The notes under the pieces: generated by a model | The model's input: the letters and a program-made list of their open reading frames with translations, nothing else | Databases searched by the model: none | What the model was told of the DNA's origin: nothing | Translations under genes and position numbers: made by a program | Assembly: GCA_937901395.1 (NCBI GenBank) | Contig: CALCDB010000075.1 | Location: 1 to 5,199, forward strand | DNA: 5,199 nt | Origin: an uncultured Verrucomicrobiota bacterium | GTDB lineage: Bacteria > Verrucomicrobiota > Kiritimatiellia > RFP12 > UBA1067 | Reading direction: 5' to 3' | Shown: positions 1-5,199 of the stretch, in pieces | Numbering within the stretch: the first letter of the stretch is position 1 | Layout: every line of letters begins with the position of its first letter

Positions 1-286
1 GCATGTTCTTCAAGCGGAATTGATCGAAGCCATCCATCGCGCGCCTGAATATCTCTCGCCCGCTTAAATTCCGAAGCCAGTTCTTAACCCCTCTGCTTAG
101 CCGCCTTGCCCCACGAAGATCTGGCGGCGTTATGAACGGCAATTCCCTCCCGCGATAATTGATGTGATTGCAATCTGGAAACTCCACATTGTGTCCCTCT
201 CGCTCCAATACCGTCTTCAATGCCCAAGCTTGAAGCATTGCCCCGCAATTCGGCGCTTGATGAACAGTCAATATCGCTAAATTCAT
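1..286 (-). CDS. Polysaccharide pyruvyl transferase family protein, N-terminal 95 codons (3' end outside window)
   Basis: Translating the minus strand from the ATG at 286-284 gives an open frame of 95 codons that runs off the window at base 1. The N-terminus reads MNLAILTVHQAPNCGAMLQA followed by WALKTVLEREGHNVEF. This is the characteristic opening of the polysaccharide pyruvyl transferase family (WcaK/CsaB type), in which a short beta strand leads into a 'T-H-x-x-x-N-x-G-A-x-L-Q-A-x-A-L' segment. Family members transfer pyruvate from phosphoenolpyruvate to form a ketal on a sugar of a surface glycan, in the cytoplasm or at the membrane face. The usual aromatic residue before the glycine of N-x-G is Cys14 here. 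A GAGG Shine-Dalgarno sequence at 295-292 supports the start. The gene follows the preceding glycosyltransferase gene after 38 bases that contain its own likely promoter. The C-terminal half of the protein is not visible, so the exact acceptor cannot be inferred. Confidence 0.85.
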   Translation of the reverse strand, partial: MNLAILTVHQAPNCGAMLQAWALKTVLEREGHNVEFPDCNHINYRGRELPFITPPDLRGARRLSRGVKNWLRNLSGREIFRRAMDGFDQFRLKNM

Positions 287-318
287 TTCACCCTCATCAC
301 CTTAGCTCATTTGTTCGT

Positions 319-348
319 ATTATATCACATGCGAAGTATGCACTTCAA
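319..348 (-). promoter_or_regulatory. Extended -10 promoter for the pyruvyl transferase gene
   Basis: On the minus strand a perfect TATAAT lies at 324-319, preceded directly by TGA at 327-325, which together form an extended -10 element (TGN-TATAAT). A TTGAAG at 348-343, separated by 18 bases, matches 4 of 6 positions of the -35 consensus. Transcription would start near 312, giving a 5' leader of about 26 bases that includes the GAGG ribosome binding site before the ATG at 286. The TGA of the extended -10 is also the stop codon of the upstream glycosyltransferase gene, so the promoter is embedded in the end of that gene. This is a sequence-based prediction. Confidence 0.65.
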
Positions 349-1140
349 GAGTTTCGCCAATCTCGTAGGCGTCGCCAAGAACTCCTGTTCCGACATTTTT
401 CGATAGCCATCATCCATAAATGAATTGTGTAGCATTATTATGCTCATGGTGCGCTCCATGATCTCATCGATCTCTCCATCCGACAACCAGTATTTTCTAT
501 ATGCCTCTAACGGATTCTTCGCTTGTCCGTTCACGAGTAGGTCTTCTTCTGGAAGCGCGTATGCTAATGCCTTGTCTATCGTCGCATACTCCCCTGCCTT
601 CGCCTTCGTCGCCAATGGATCGATAATCGCGTTCTCCACGTAATTCCACTTCCTTACTTCCTTCCATTGGCGTGGATGGCATATTCGCCTCGCCACGCTG
701 CCGTATAGCTTCTTGGCCAATTCCACTCTCGGCAATATCTGCCGATGCCACTCGTTCATGAATGCGGTATTCTCCCTCGCCGCGTAAATGAACGCCCCGT
801 AATTGACTATCGCCCCTTCTCGCCTGCTTGAAATCATCACTACATCTGCGTTGAAGAGTTTCGCGTCCATCGGCTTTACCGCAATCGTATCCGCATCCAA
901 CCAAATTCCCCCATGCTTCTTCAGAAGCGCCGCGCGTATGCAATCCGCCTGCATCGCGAGCGACATTTCCCTGCAAAGCACACTCTCAATTTCCTCACGG
1001 CTCAAATACTCGCCAAGCCGCTCGTAGTCAAGAACCTCCACTTCGTAGTCACATAAGTTGCGCCGCCAAGTTTCCAGGCAAAGCCGAATGTACTCCGGCA
1101 TGCTCTCTCGCGGTTCCCAAAATGTGAATATCTTCTTCAT
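325..1140 (-). CDS. Capsular polysaccharide synthesis-type glycosyltransferase (GT32-like), 271 aa
   Basis: The product starts MKKIFTFWEP and carries the hallmark of capsular-polysaccharide/GT32-type sugar transferases: A-D-C-I-R-A-A-L-L at about residues 65-73, followed by KKHGGIWLDADT with the metal- and nucleotide-sugar-binding DAD at 82-84. It probably moves a sugar from a nucleotide-sugar donor to a growing surface glycan in the cytoplasm. No signal peptide or membrane segment is evident. The frame is open for another 48 codons upstream, but I chose the ATG at 1140. The family begins with this short lysine-rich beta strand, a GAGG/AGGAG ribosome binding site lies just before it, and the start overlaps the previous stop as ATGA. 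The longer version would lie almost wholly inside the preceding DUF1796 gene. The length is reasonable for a compact GT-A enzyme. The donor and acceptor sugars are unknown. The stop codon doubles as part of a promoter for the next gene. Confidence 0.85.
   Translation of the reverse strand: MKKIFTFWEPRESMPEYIRLCLETWRRNLCDYEVEVLDYERLGEYLSREEIESVLCREMSLAMQADCIRAALLKKHGGIWLDADTIAVKPMDAKLFNADVVMISSRREGAIVNYGAFIYAARENTAFMNEWHRQILPRVELAKKLYGSVARRICHPRQWKEVRKWNYVENAIIDPLATKAKAGEYATIDKALAYALPEEDLLVNGQAKNPLEAYRKYWLSDGEIDEIMERTMSIIMLHNSFMDDGYRKMSEQEFLATPTRLAKLLKCILRM
333..346. repeat. Short inverted repeat beside the -35 region
   Basis: GAAGT at 333-337 and ACTTC at 342-346 form a perfect 5-base inverted repeat around a 4-base centre. 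It lies between the -10 element and the -35 region of the predicted promoter for the pyruvyl transferase gene, and also within the last codons of the glycosyltransferase gene. It could be a small operator, but an inverted repeat this short can easily arise by chance in coding DNA. Confidence 0.25.
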
Positions 1141-1991
1141 CGCTCCTCTATCTTCGGCGCAAGAATCCACATCGGCCTTTCTCGCGGCACCAATCCCTTG
1201 GCCGTCAAGAATTTCTCCAATCGCCGATAGTGACGAAACTTCGTGCGATTCACGAATGTCTCCAACCAATTTCTGCCGTGCCATCGCGCACGATCCTGGG
1301 CTTTCCAGTCATCCGTATACTTGCGCTTCTCCTCTTCGCTTCGCGGATCCACCGCCCTTACCTCGCGTTTCAGATACTCGATGAGCGCGGCGTTATCCAT
1401 TTCGTGATTCACTTCATCATATTCAAATGTGCGATAGTCATTGGCGACGATGGTAATGTGTTCGCCAACTCGCACGACTTCGCTTCCCTTCCGCCCCGCT
1501 TCGCAATGAAAATACAATAGATCAAATTCGGCATTGGGGAATTTCCTCTGCAGTATCTCCCGCGTCTCTTCAAGTTCCGCGTCGGTTATTCTCGGCAATA
1601 TCGGCCATTCCGCGCATACCGCCAATACTCTCTTCGCCTGCCTCAGCTGCGCGTCAAGCCGCTCGATTCGTCGCGCATATTTCTGCGCTACCTTGGAGAA
1701 GCTCTCATCGAAGGTCTTGAACGACGAAAAATCATGCACGAAGCCAAACTTGGTTCTTCGGTTCAAGTATACGTGCTTATTGATTCCTCGCCTGCGAATG
1801 TCGACTAATTCCAAATCATCCTTCTCCATCCAGCCCTTGAAATCATCCGCGATCATCTTCGCGCAACGCCGAAAGCCAGGCGATGCCGTCCAATCGAATG
1901 GGAACGAGGCGAACTGCAAATCCGCCGCCCTCAACGCCTCCGTCACCGCGCATGAATACCCGCAACTAAATGCAAAATCGTATTCTTTCAT
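1137..1991 (-). CDS. DUF1796 family protein (putative papain-like cysteine peptidase fold), second of a tandem pair, 284 aa
   Basis: The N-terminus, YDFAFSCGYSC at residues 4-14 followed by ALRAADLQFASFPFDW (19-34), matches the signature of the DUF1796 family, annotated elsewhere as putative papain-like cysteine peptidases. The candidate nucleophile is Cys14 in G-x-x-C and the candidate general base is His86 in FVHDF. Asp185 in NDY and Cys163 in HCEAG are shared with the neighbouring paralog. A KYARRI segment (104-109) leads to the strand AKRVLAV (119-125). The C-terminus is rich in basic and aromatic residues. There is no signal peptide, so it should act in the cytoplasm. Biochemical function is not established for this family; its place among glycosyltransferases suggests a role in surface-glycan synthesis or modification. 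The start at 1991 follows the previous stop after 4 bases, with AGGG at 2002-1999 as the ribosome binding site. The stop overlaps the next start as ATGA. Confidence 0.8.
   Translation of the reverse strand: MKEYDFAFSCGYSCAVTEALRAADLQFASFPFDWTASPGFRRCAKMIADDFKGWMEKDDLELVDIRRRGINKHVYLNRRTKFGFVHDFSSFKTFDESFSKVAQKYARRIERLDAQLRQAKRVLAVCAEWPILPRITDAELEETREILQRKFPNAEFDLLYFHCEAGRKGSEVVRVGEHITIVANDYRTFEYDEVNHEMDNAALIEYLKREVRAVDPRSEEEKRKYTDDWKAQDRARWHGRNWLETFVNRTKFRHYRRLEKFLTAKGLVPRERPMWILAPKIEER
1141..1148 (-). promoter_or_regulatory. Ribosome binding site that fixes the start of the capsular-type glycosyltransferase
   Basis: The minus strand reads GAGGAGCG immediately before the ATG at 1140. GAGG (1148-1145) is spaced 4 bases from the start, the same GAGG-plus-4 arrangement seen before the pyruvyl transferase gene and the GT2 gene. 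It supports the internal ATG over the longer open frame upstream. Confidence 0.6.
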
Positions 1992-1995
1992 TCCT

Positions 1996-2808
1996 TTACC
2001 CTAATCGTGATAGGCCCTTCTTCTCTATCCACTTGCGAAAATGCCGATACATCCGATAATGCCAGCGATTGATTGCATATTCCAACCACGTGGTCGCATT
2101 ATAGGTAGCATACTTAAGCAGCTTCCTTTTCCGTGGCCATTCCTTGCGCTCTTGCTCGCTGCGATAATCATCGGCACAATATTCGCTCGCCAGAAACTTC
2201 GCCATCTTCTCGTTATCGATGAACTCCTCTCGTCCATCGTAATAATCATACTCTATGATTCTTACGCCATCCTGCGTTTCATCCTTGCGCGTCTCAAAGC
2301 CAACGCCACGTTCGCAATTCAACACCAGCAATTCGATGCCCGCTTCCGGCCAATGCGCCGCCATCATCTCGTGCGCTTTCCGCGCCTCCTCCACGCCAAT
2401 CCTCTTACTCGTTGGCGTGTTTATCCATACCGCCAACACTCTTTTCGCGCCTTCGATGCGCTCGTATAGCCGCTTGATCCTGCGCGCGTATTTCGCCTTG
2501 ACTCCCGGTAGGCTGCTGCTTAATGGCGTATTCCAATCGAAATCGTGCTTGAACACGATGCCCGTATCTTCATTACGATATGGCTCGTGCTCCAACTTCC
2601 AATCGATATCGTGCTTTACGAGTCGCGCTTCATCCAACCATCCCGCAAAATCGGTTACCAGCAAACGCGCTCTGTTCGCAAGCCCGCCGCCGTATAGCCA
2701 ATCGAATGGATATGACGCGAATTGCAGCCCCGCCAACCGCAACGCCTGCGAGCAGCTGCATGCCGCTCCCAACGAGAATACGAAATCGTATTTCCTGCGT
2801 TCGCTCAT
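1996..2808 (-). CDS. DUF1796 family protein (putative papain-like cysteine peptidase fold), first of a tandem pair, 270 aa
   Basis: The product begins MSERRKYDFVFSLGAACSCS and continues ALRLAGLQFASYPFDW (22-37), the DUF1796 signature. Cys17 in G-x-x-C aligns with Cys14 of the downstream paralog, His88 in FKHDF with its His86, Cys165 in NCERG with its Cys163, and Asp188 in YDY with its Asp185. KYARRI (106-111) and AKRVLAV (121-127) are also shared. The C-terminal 50 residues are basic and aromatic and end in a KGL motif that both copies have. No signal peptide or membrane helix is seen. Enzymatic function is unproven for the family. The ATG at 2808 is preferred because it sits just before the conserved YDF strand, overlaps the previous stop as ATGA and has GGGAG upstream. 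The frame itself stays open to about 2979, inside the preceding glycosyltransferase gene. That unused extension could be reached by a -1 frameshift at 2940-2934. Confidence 0.8.
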   Translation of the reverse strand: MSERRKYDFVFSLGAACSCSQALRLAGLQFASYPFDWLYGGGLANRARLLVTDFAGWLDEARLVKHDIDWKLEHEPYRNEDTGIVFKHDFDWNTPLSSSLPGVKAKYARRIKRLYERIEGAKRVLAVWINTPTSKRIGVEEARKAHEMMAAHWPEAGIELLVLNCERGVGFETRKDETQDGVRIIEYDYYDGREEFIDNEKMAKFLASEYCADDYRSEQERKEWPRKRKLLKYATYNATTWLEYAINRWHYRMYRHFRKWIEKKGLSRLG

Positions 2809-3596
2809 TTCTCCCAAAGTTCCTTTACCCATGGCGCGGGACGCGTCCACCCATCGATATGCTTGGAACCGCGAAATCCCTCGATTGCCTGACTCGGCGA
2901 TGGCGTTCCGTGAAAGCATAGGATATGCGTGTTCTTTTTTAATCGCGGTCTTAGCACGTGGTTTAACGGCCAAGGCCAAGTGCAGGTGCGCTTGAACGAT
3001 CTCACGAAGTTCTCCGGCCAGAAATTGACCTTGTCGAAGCCTACCGCATGTGTCATGTACTCCTGTTCCGTGCCGTAAAGCTCCGGGTTCATCGCCGCGT
3101 CTGCCTCGCGCTTGAATTTCTCGAATATGTAATTGCTCTTCTCGCCGGCTTCAAAACGAAAGCAACTCGAATTGCCGCAAAACGGAACCTTGCGAAATAG
3201 CCGCTTCCTCAGCGCCACCCAATTGTGAATGATGCAAAATTCTCCGGGTCTGTAATCAAAGAAACAGTCCAAATCATCCACGATTATCTGATCGATGTCC
3301 AAAAACAACGTCGGCCCCGTGAGCCCCGCGAAACCTCGCTCGAATACCAACAACTTTACGTATATCCCCGGCCATTCCGGATATCGCTGATTCGGGTGCA
3401 GCCAATCTGGCTTCGCCGGGAATGCTTGCGCATCAATTCCCTCCATTAGTCCCGTCGCATCATCCGTCACGCATACGAATCGAAATGGACGATTCAAATG
3501 ACGCTTCACGCCACGATACACGCGATTCACGTATTCGGCGGAATAAAGCTTTCCCCATTTCAGCGTAAGTATGTTGACTGTTGACGATTCATTCAT
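2805..3596 (-). CDS. DxD-containing nucleotide-sugar glycosyltransferase (GT8-like), 263 aa
   Basis: The protein opens with VNILTLKWGKLYSAEYVNR (7-25) and RPFRFVCVTDDATGL (36-50), a beta-strand pattern typical of a GT-A nucleotide-diphospho-sugar transferase. The metal-binding DxD is D100-I-D102 in FLDIDQIIVDDLD. A GNSSCFRF segment (141-148) would line the active site. The late C-F-H-G-T-P motif (His229) resembles the C-terminal metal-ligand His-x-Gly region of GT8-type enzymes. It probably adds one sugar to a surface-glycan intermediate in the cytoplasm; the sugar is unknown. The ATG at 3596 has no Shine-Dalgarno at a workable distance. It instead lies 6 bases after a TATAAT, suggesting a leaderless start. 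No plausible alternative start lies upstream in the 23-base gap. The stop overlaps the next gene as ATGA. A slippery A_AAA_AAG lies at codons 219-221. Confidence 0.8.
   Translation of the reverse strand: MNESSTVNILTLKWGKLYSAEYVNRVYRGVKRHLNRPFRFVCVTDDATGLMEGIDAQAFPAKPDWLHPNQRYPEWPGIYVKLLVFERGFAGLTGPTLFLDIDQIIVDDLDCFFDYRPGEFCIIHNWVALRKRLFRKVPFCGNSSCFRFEAGEKSNYIFEKFKREADAAMNPELYGTEQEYMTHAVGFDKVNFWPENFVRSFKRTCTWPWPLNHVLRPRLKKNTHILCFHGTPSPSQAIEGFRGSKHIDGWTRPAPWVKELWEK
2811..2825 (-). promoter_or_regulatory. Ribosome binding region for the first DUF1796 gene
   Basis: On the minus strand AAGGA lies at 2825-2821 and GGGAG at 2815-2811, inside the last codons of the preceding glycosyltransferase gene. 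GGGAG is only 2 bases from the ATG at 2808 and AAGGA is 12 bases away, so neither has ideal spacing. Initiation may depend on translational coupling through the ATGA overlap. Confidence 0.45.
2916..2940 (-). other. Candidate programmed -1 frameshift site: A_AAA_AAG with downstream hairpin
   Basis: The minus strand reads A-AAA-AAG at 2940-2934 in the exact X_XXY_YYZ phase of the glycosyltransferase frame (codons TTA AAA AAG). This is the dnaX-type slippery heptamer. After a 5-base spacer (2933-2929), GCATA (2928-2924) and TATGC (2920-2916) form a perfect 5-bp stem with a 3-base loop. Slipping back one base places the ribosome in the frame of the following DUF1796 gene. That frame is open all the way, so the product would be a fusion of glycosyltransferase residues 1-221, about 42 linker residues and the whole DUF1796 protein. 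The stem is short and no Shine-Dalgarno stimulator is visible upstream, so efficiency may be low or nil. Confidence 0.35.
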
Positions 3597-3601
3597 GCTT
3601 A

Positions 3602-3614
3602 TATTATATCACAT
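3602..3614. repeat. 13-base direct repeat shared with 318-330 (promoter core)
   Basis: The plus-strand sequence TATTATATCACAT occurs here and again at 318-330. Read on the minus strand it is ATGTGATATAATA, the extended -10 element plus flanks. Both copies lie at the only two gene junctions in the window large enough to hold a promoter, which argues that the match is functional. Confidence 0.6.
3603..3611 (-). promoter_or_regulatory. Extended -10 promoter predicting a leaderless mRNA for the DxD glycosyltransferase
   Basis: In the 23-base gap after the GT2 gene the minus strand holds TGA-TATAAT, a perfect extended -10 element (TATAAT at 3608-3603). Six bases separate it from the ATG at 3596, so transcription starting about 7 bases after the -10 would begin at or next to the A of the start codon. 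The only purine-rich stretch upstream is GAAGAA at 3620-3615, too far away and upstream of the expected transcript start. No good -35 is seen at 16-18 bases, which is tolerated in extended -10 promoters. The 13-base core is identical to the one at 318-330. Confidence 0.6.
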
Positions 3615-3619
3615 TCTTC

Positions 3620-4624
3620 TTATGTAAGGTATGCTAATAATCTCGCGGACAGATAATTTCCCCTCTTGCAACTCGCCCATATCATCCGCTGAATTGGATT
3701 TAGCCCAATCGCCTTGAAGCCGAATTCACGCTCGATTTCACGGATGAATTCCCCTGCCTTCTCGAAAAGCTCCTTGCGCTCTTCGCCATCGCGATTGCGC
3801 TTCAGGTTCTTTCGTATGCACATTCGATACGCGTCCTTCGTGAGCTCCTTGCGATATTCCTCTTCCAATGCGGCGGGTATTCTCTTCGGCGTAAGAAATT
3901 CCGTTAGCGTAAGCCGAATCCTTCGCGTAGTCGAATCAAAATATCGACGCTGATTCAGAACGTGCGTTACCGACTTGGGATTGTCCCTATACGCGTATAA
4001 CGCATAAGGTATGATTACTTTCTTGGAGATCGTCGCGTTTACCTCGCACCCGTAGAAATAATCCTCTTCGAACGCCAACCCCTCGCGAAAACGCAAATTC
4101 CCTACCGCCTTGCGCAGATACAATTTGTTGTTCTTGTTTATCCAACCCTTCGATGGCGCCGTTCGCTTGAGCAAATATACCGAAAGATCGTCGATTATCA
4201 ACCGCTCGCTCGTCATCGCCAAATCAAGCCCCTCTGGCGGCCTCGCTTCATTGCGCACATGCTTGATCTGACACTCCGCTACTTGCGCGCCCGTCTCCGC
4301 CATCGCCTCGTGCAACAGCCGCAGCATTTCCGGGTGAATATAGTCGTCGGCGTCCACAATCGCGAATTCCTCGATCTCCTCCGGCAACGCATCGAGTAGC
4401 GCATTCAGCGCCTTCGATACGCCTTTGTTCTCCTGCGTGATGTAATGAACTTGCGGATACGCCCTTGAGTATTCGGCTAATATCCTCTCCGTCCCATCCG
4501 TAGAGCCATCATTGCAAATGAAAATCTTCGCCCCAGCCGTCGTCTGCGCAAGAATCGAATCAAGACACTGTCGAAGATGTCCCTCGCTGTTGTATGCTGG
4601 AACCAATACTCCCAGCTTGCTCAT
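3620..4624 (-). CDS. Glycosyltransferase family 2 (GT-A), 334 aa
   Basis: This is a clear GT2 enzyme. It shows the N-terminal VLVPAYN (6-12), the nucleotide-binding strand ICNDGSTDGT (36-45), the segment ENKGVSKALN (65-74) and the metal-binding DADDY (91-95). NKLYLRK (166-172) and an EED (186-188) in the region usually holding the catalytic base follow, then a YAYR segment (210-213), as in EpsJ/WaaE-like capsule and LPS enzymes. The C-terminal third is charged and mostly helical. It would transfer a sugar from a nucleotide donor to a glycan intermediate at the inner face of the membrane; donor and acceptor cannot be told from sequence. No transmembrane segment is visible. The ATG at 4624 is supported by GGAGG at 4633-4629 with a 4-base spacer and by an ATGA overlap with the upstream gene, so translation is probably coupled. 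The length is normal for the family. Confidence 0.92.
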   Translation of the reverse strand: MSKLGVLVPAYNSEGHLRQCLDSILAQTTAGAKIFICNDGSTDGTERILAEYSRAYPQVHYITQENKGVSKALNALLDALPEEIEEFAIVDADDYIHPEMLRLLHEAMAETGAQVAECQIKHVRNEARPPEGLDLAMTSERLIIDDLSVYLLKRTAPSKGWINKNNKLYLRKAVGNLRFREGLAFEEDYFYGCEVNATISKKVIIPYALYAYRDNPKSVTHVLNQRRYFDSTTRRIRLTLTEFLTPKRIPAALEEEYRKELTKDAYRMCIRKNLKRNRDGEERKELFEKAGEFIREIEREFGFKAIGLNPIQRMIWASCKRGNYLSARLLAYLT

Positions 4625-5199
4625 CGTCCCTCCGCCGATATCGACGCGTTGAAGGCCGCATGTTCCGGACGAAAACTATCGTCAAAACGATTGTGCGTAA
4701 ACACTCCCTCGTCGCAAATCGCGACTCTGAAATGATGATGCTTCCACCACCAGGAATTGAGCGTTATCTCCAATAATGGCCGCCCATTTACCTTCGCCTT
4801 GCACGGCCGCCTATGACCAAAGGCCGATAACTCTTGATAAAGCTTCTTTGAAATCAACATCGGCTGTTCCGAGAAGTTGATGATCCGCGAATCGACTACA
4901 TAGAAGTCGCCTTCCTTCTTGATGTACTTCGGCACCACCTTTTCTGGATGCTTCTCGAGATGAATGACCGCGATTACGCGCCGCAGGAATGCGAATGGAC
5001 GAAATAGCCGATGCAACTTCTTGCAAAGCGAATCTCTCGTCGCTCCCGCTGGCAACTCGCCATTGTACTTGGTATGCCGCTCATCCAACTCATGCACATA
5101 CGAAAAACTGTAGAACCGTCCGAAATCAATACCCTCGCCCTGATTGAAGCGATGTCGCATGCGAATCATATCCGCCTTGCCGCTCTCCAACAGCTTCAC
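4621..5199 (-). CDS. Unrecognised protein of the polysaccharide locus, C-terminal 192 codons (5' end outside window)
   Basis: An open frame enters at the window edge and ends with TGA at 4623-4621. The first codon at the edge is GTG (5199-5197). It is probably an internal valine, since the first residues KLLESGKADMIRMRHRF read like the middle of a GT-A domain. I cannot assign the family. Visible features are a basic stretch KKLHRLFRPFAFLRR, a hydrophobic-polar segment INFSEQPMLISKKLYQEL that could be an acceptor or scaffold region of a sugar transferase, an aromatic-histidine cluster WWWKHHHF, and ICDEGVFTHNRFDDS near the end. No signal peptide is expected in this portion. The stop overlaps the GT2 start as ATGA, and the GGAGG ribosome binding site of that gene lies in its last codons. 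It therefore belongs to the same transcription unit. A glycosyltransferase or glycan-modifying enzyme is my best guess, from context only. Confidence 0.7.
   Translation of the reverse strand: MKLLESGKADMIRMRHRFNQGEGIDFGRFYSFSYVHELDERHTKYNGELPAGATRDSLCKKLHRLFRPFAFLRRVIAVIHLEKHPEKVVPKYIKKEGDFYVVDSRIINFSEQPMLISKKLYQELSAFGHRRPCKAKVNGRPLLEITLNSWWWKHHHFRVAICDEGVFTHNRFDDSFRPEHAAFNASISAEGR

Noticed and set aside
287..324. Possible terminator between the capsular-type glycosyltransferase and the pyruvyl transferase genes
   Set aside because: No GC-rich stem followed by a U tract is present in the gap; the AT-rich part is the promoter -10 element.
497..976. Second minus-strand open frame inside the capsular-type glycosyltransferase gene
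   Set aside because: It overlaps a gene with the DAD motif in another frame, and its Arg/Gly/Glu-rich translation resembles nothing known.
1141..1284. 48-codon upstream extension of the capsular-type glycosyltransferase
   Set aside because: It lies inside the conserved preceding gene, lacks family similarity, and the internal ATG at 1140 has a ribosome binding site and ATGA coupling.
1534..2004. Plus-strand open frame opposite the second DUF1796 gene
   Set aside because: Low-complexity, serine-rich translation typical of an antisense shadow; the minus-strand gene has conserved motifs.
2098..2103. TATAAT on the minus strand inside the first DUF1796 gene
   Set aside because: No extended TG element precedes it, it is not near a start codon, and it lies in conserved coding sequence.
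2865..2909. GGAAC...GTTCC arms that could form a larger stem downstream of the slippery heptamer
   Set aside because: The arms are only 5 bp with a loop of about 35 bases. Such pairings are common by chance, and I cannot fold the RNA here to show it is stable.
2255..2995. Long open frame on the plus strand opposite the first DUF1796 gene and the end of the DxD glycosyltransferase
   Set aside because: It is antisense to genes with clear family motifs, its translation shows no recognisable domain, and no promoter or ribosome binding site accompanies it. Codon bias of the real genes explains it.

Overview
This window looks like part of a bacterial surface-polysaccharide (capsule, exopolysaccharide or LPS O-chain) biosynthesis locus. 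All seven genes lie on the minus strand, so transcription runs from high to low coordinates, and they are packed almost end to end. Base composition is near half G+C by eye. The compact coding, Shine-Dalgarno sites and TATAAT-type promoters are plainly bacterial. The gene families are widespread in surface-glycan loci, so I cannot name a phylum with confidence; a Gram-negative or gut-type bacterium is plausible but inferred.

In transcription order: (1) 5199-4621, the C-terminal part of an unrecognised protein that enters from outside the window; (2) 4624-3620, a GT2 glycosyltransferase; (3) 3596-2805, a DxD nucleotide-sugar glycosyltransferase; (4) 2808-1996 and (5) 1991-1137, two tandem paralogs of the DUF1796 / putative papain-like cysteine peptidase family; (6) 1140-325, a capsular-polysaccharide-type glycosyltransferase (GT32-like); (7) 286-1, the N-terminus of a polysaccharide pyruvyl transferase that leaves the window. 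Three junctions are 4-base ATGA stop/start overlaps, one is a 4-base gap, and only two have room for a promoter (23 and 38 bases).

Those two junctions carry the same 13-base sequence, which contains a perfect extended -10 element (TGA-TATAAT). One sits 6 bases from the start codon of gene 3, predicting a leaderless mRNA. The other overlaps the stop codon of gene 6 and would drive the pyruvyl transferase separately. The locus therefore reads as sub-operons: genes 1-2, genes 3-6, and gene 7 onward, with readthrough between them possible because I see no terminators.

The most unusual features are the DUF1796 pair between glycosyltransferases and a correctly phased A_AAA_AAG slippery heptamer near the end of gene 3. 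A small hairpin follows the heptamer, and its -1 frame stays open into gene 4, so a glycosyltransferase-DUF1796 fusion is formally possible. No gene-free stretch longer than 40 bases exists in the window. I see no RNA genes, insertion sequences or CRISPR arrays.
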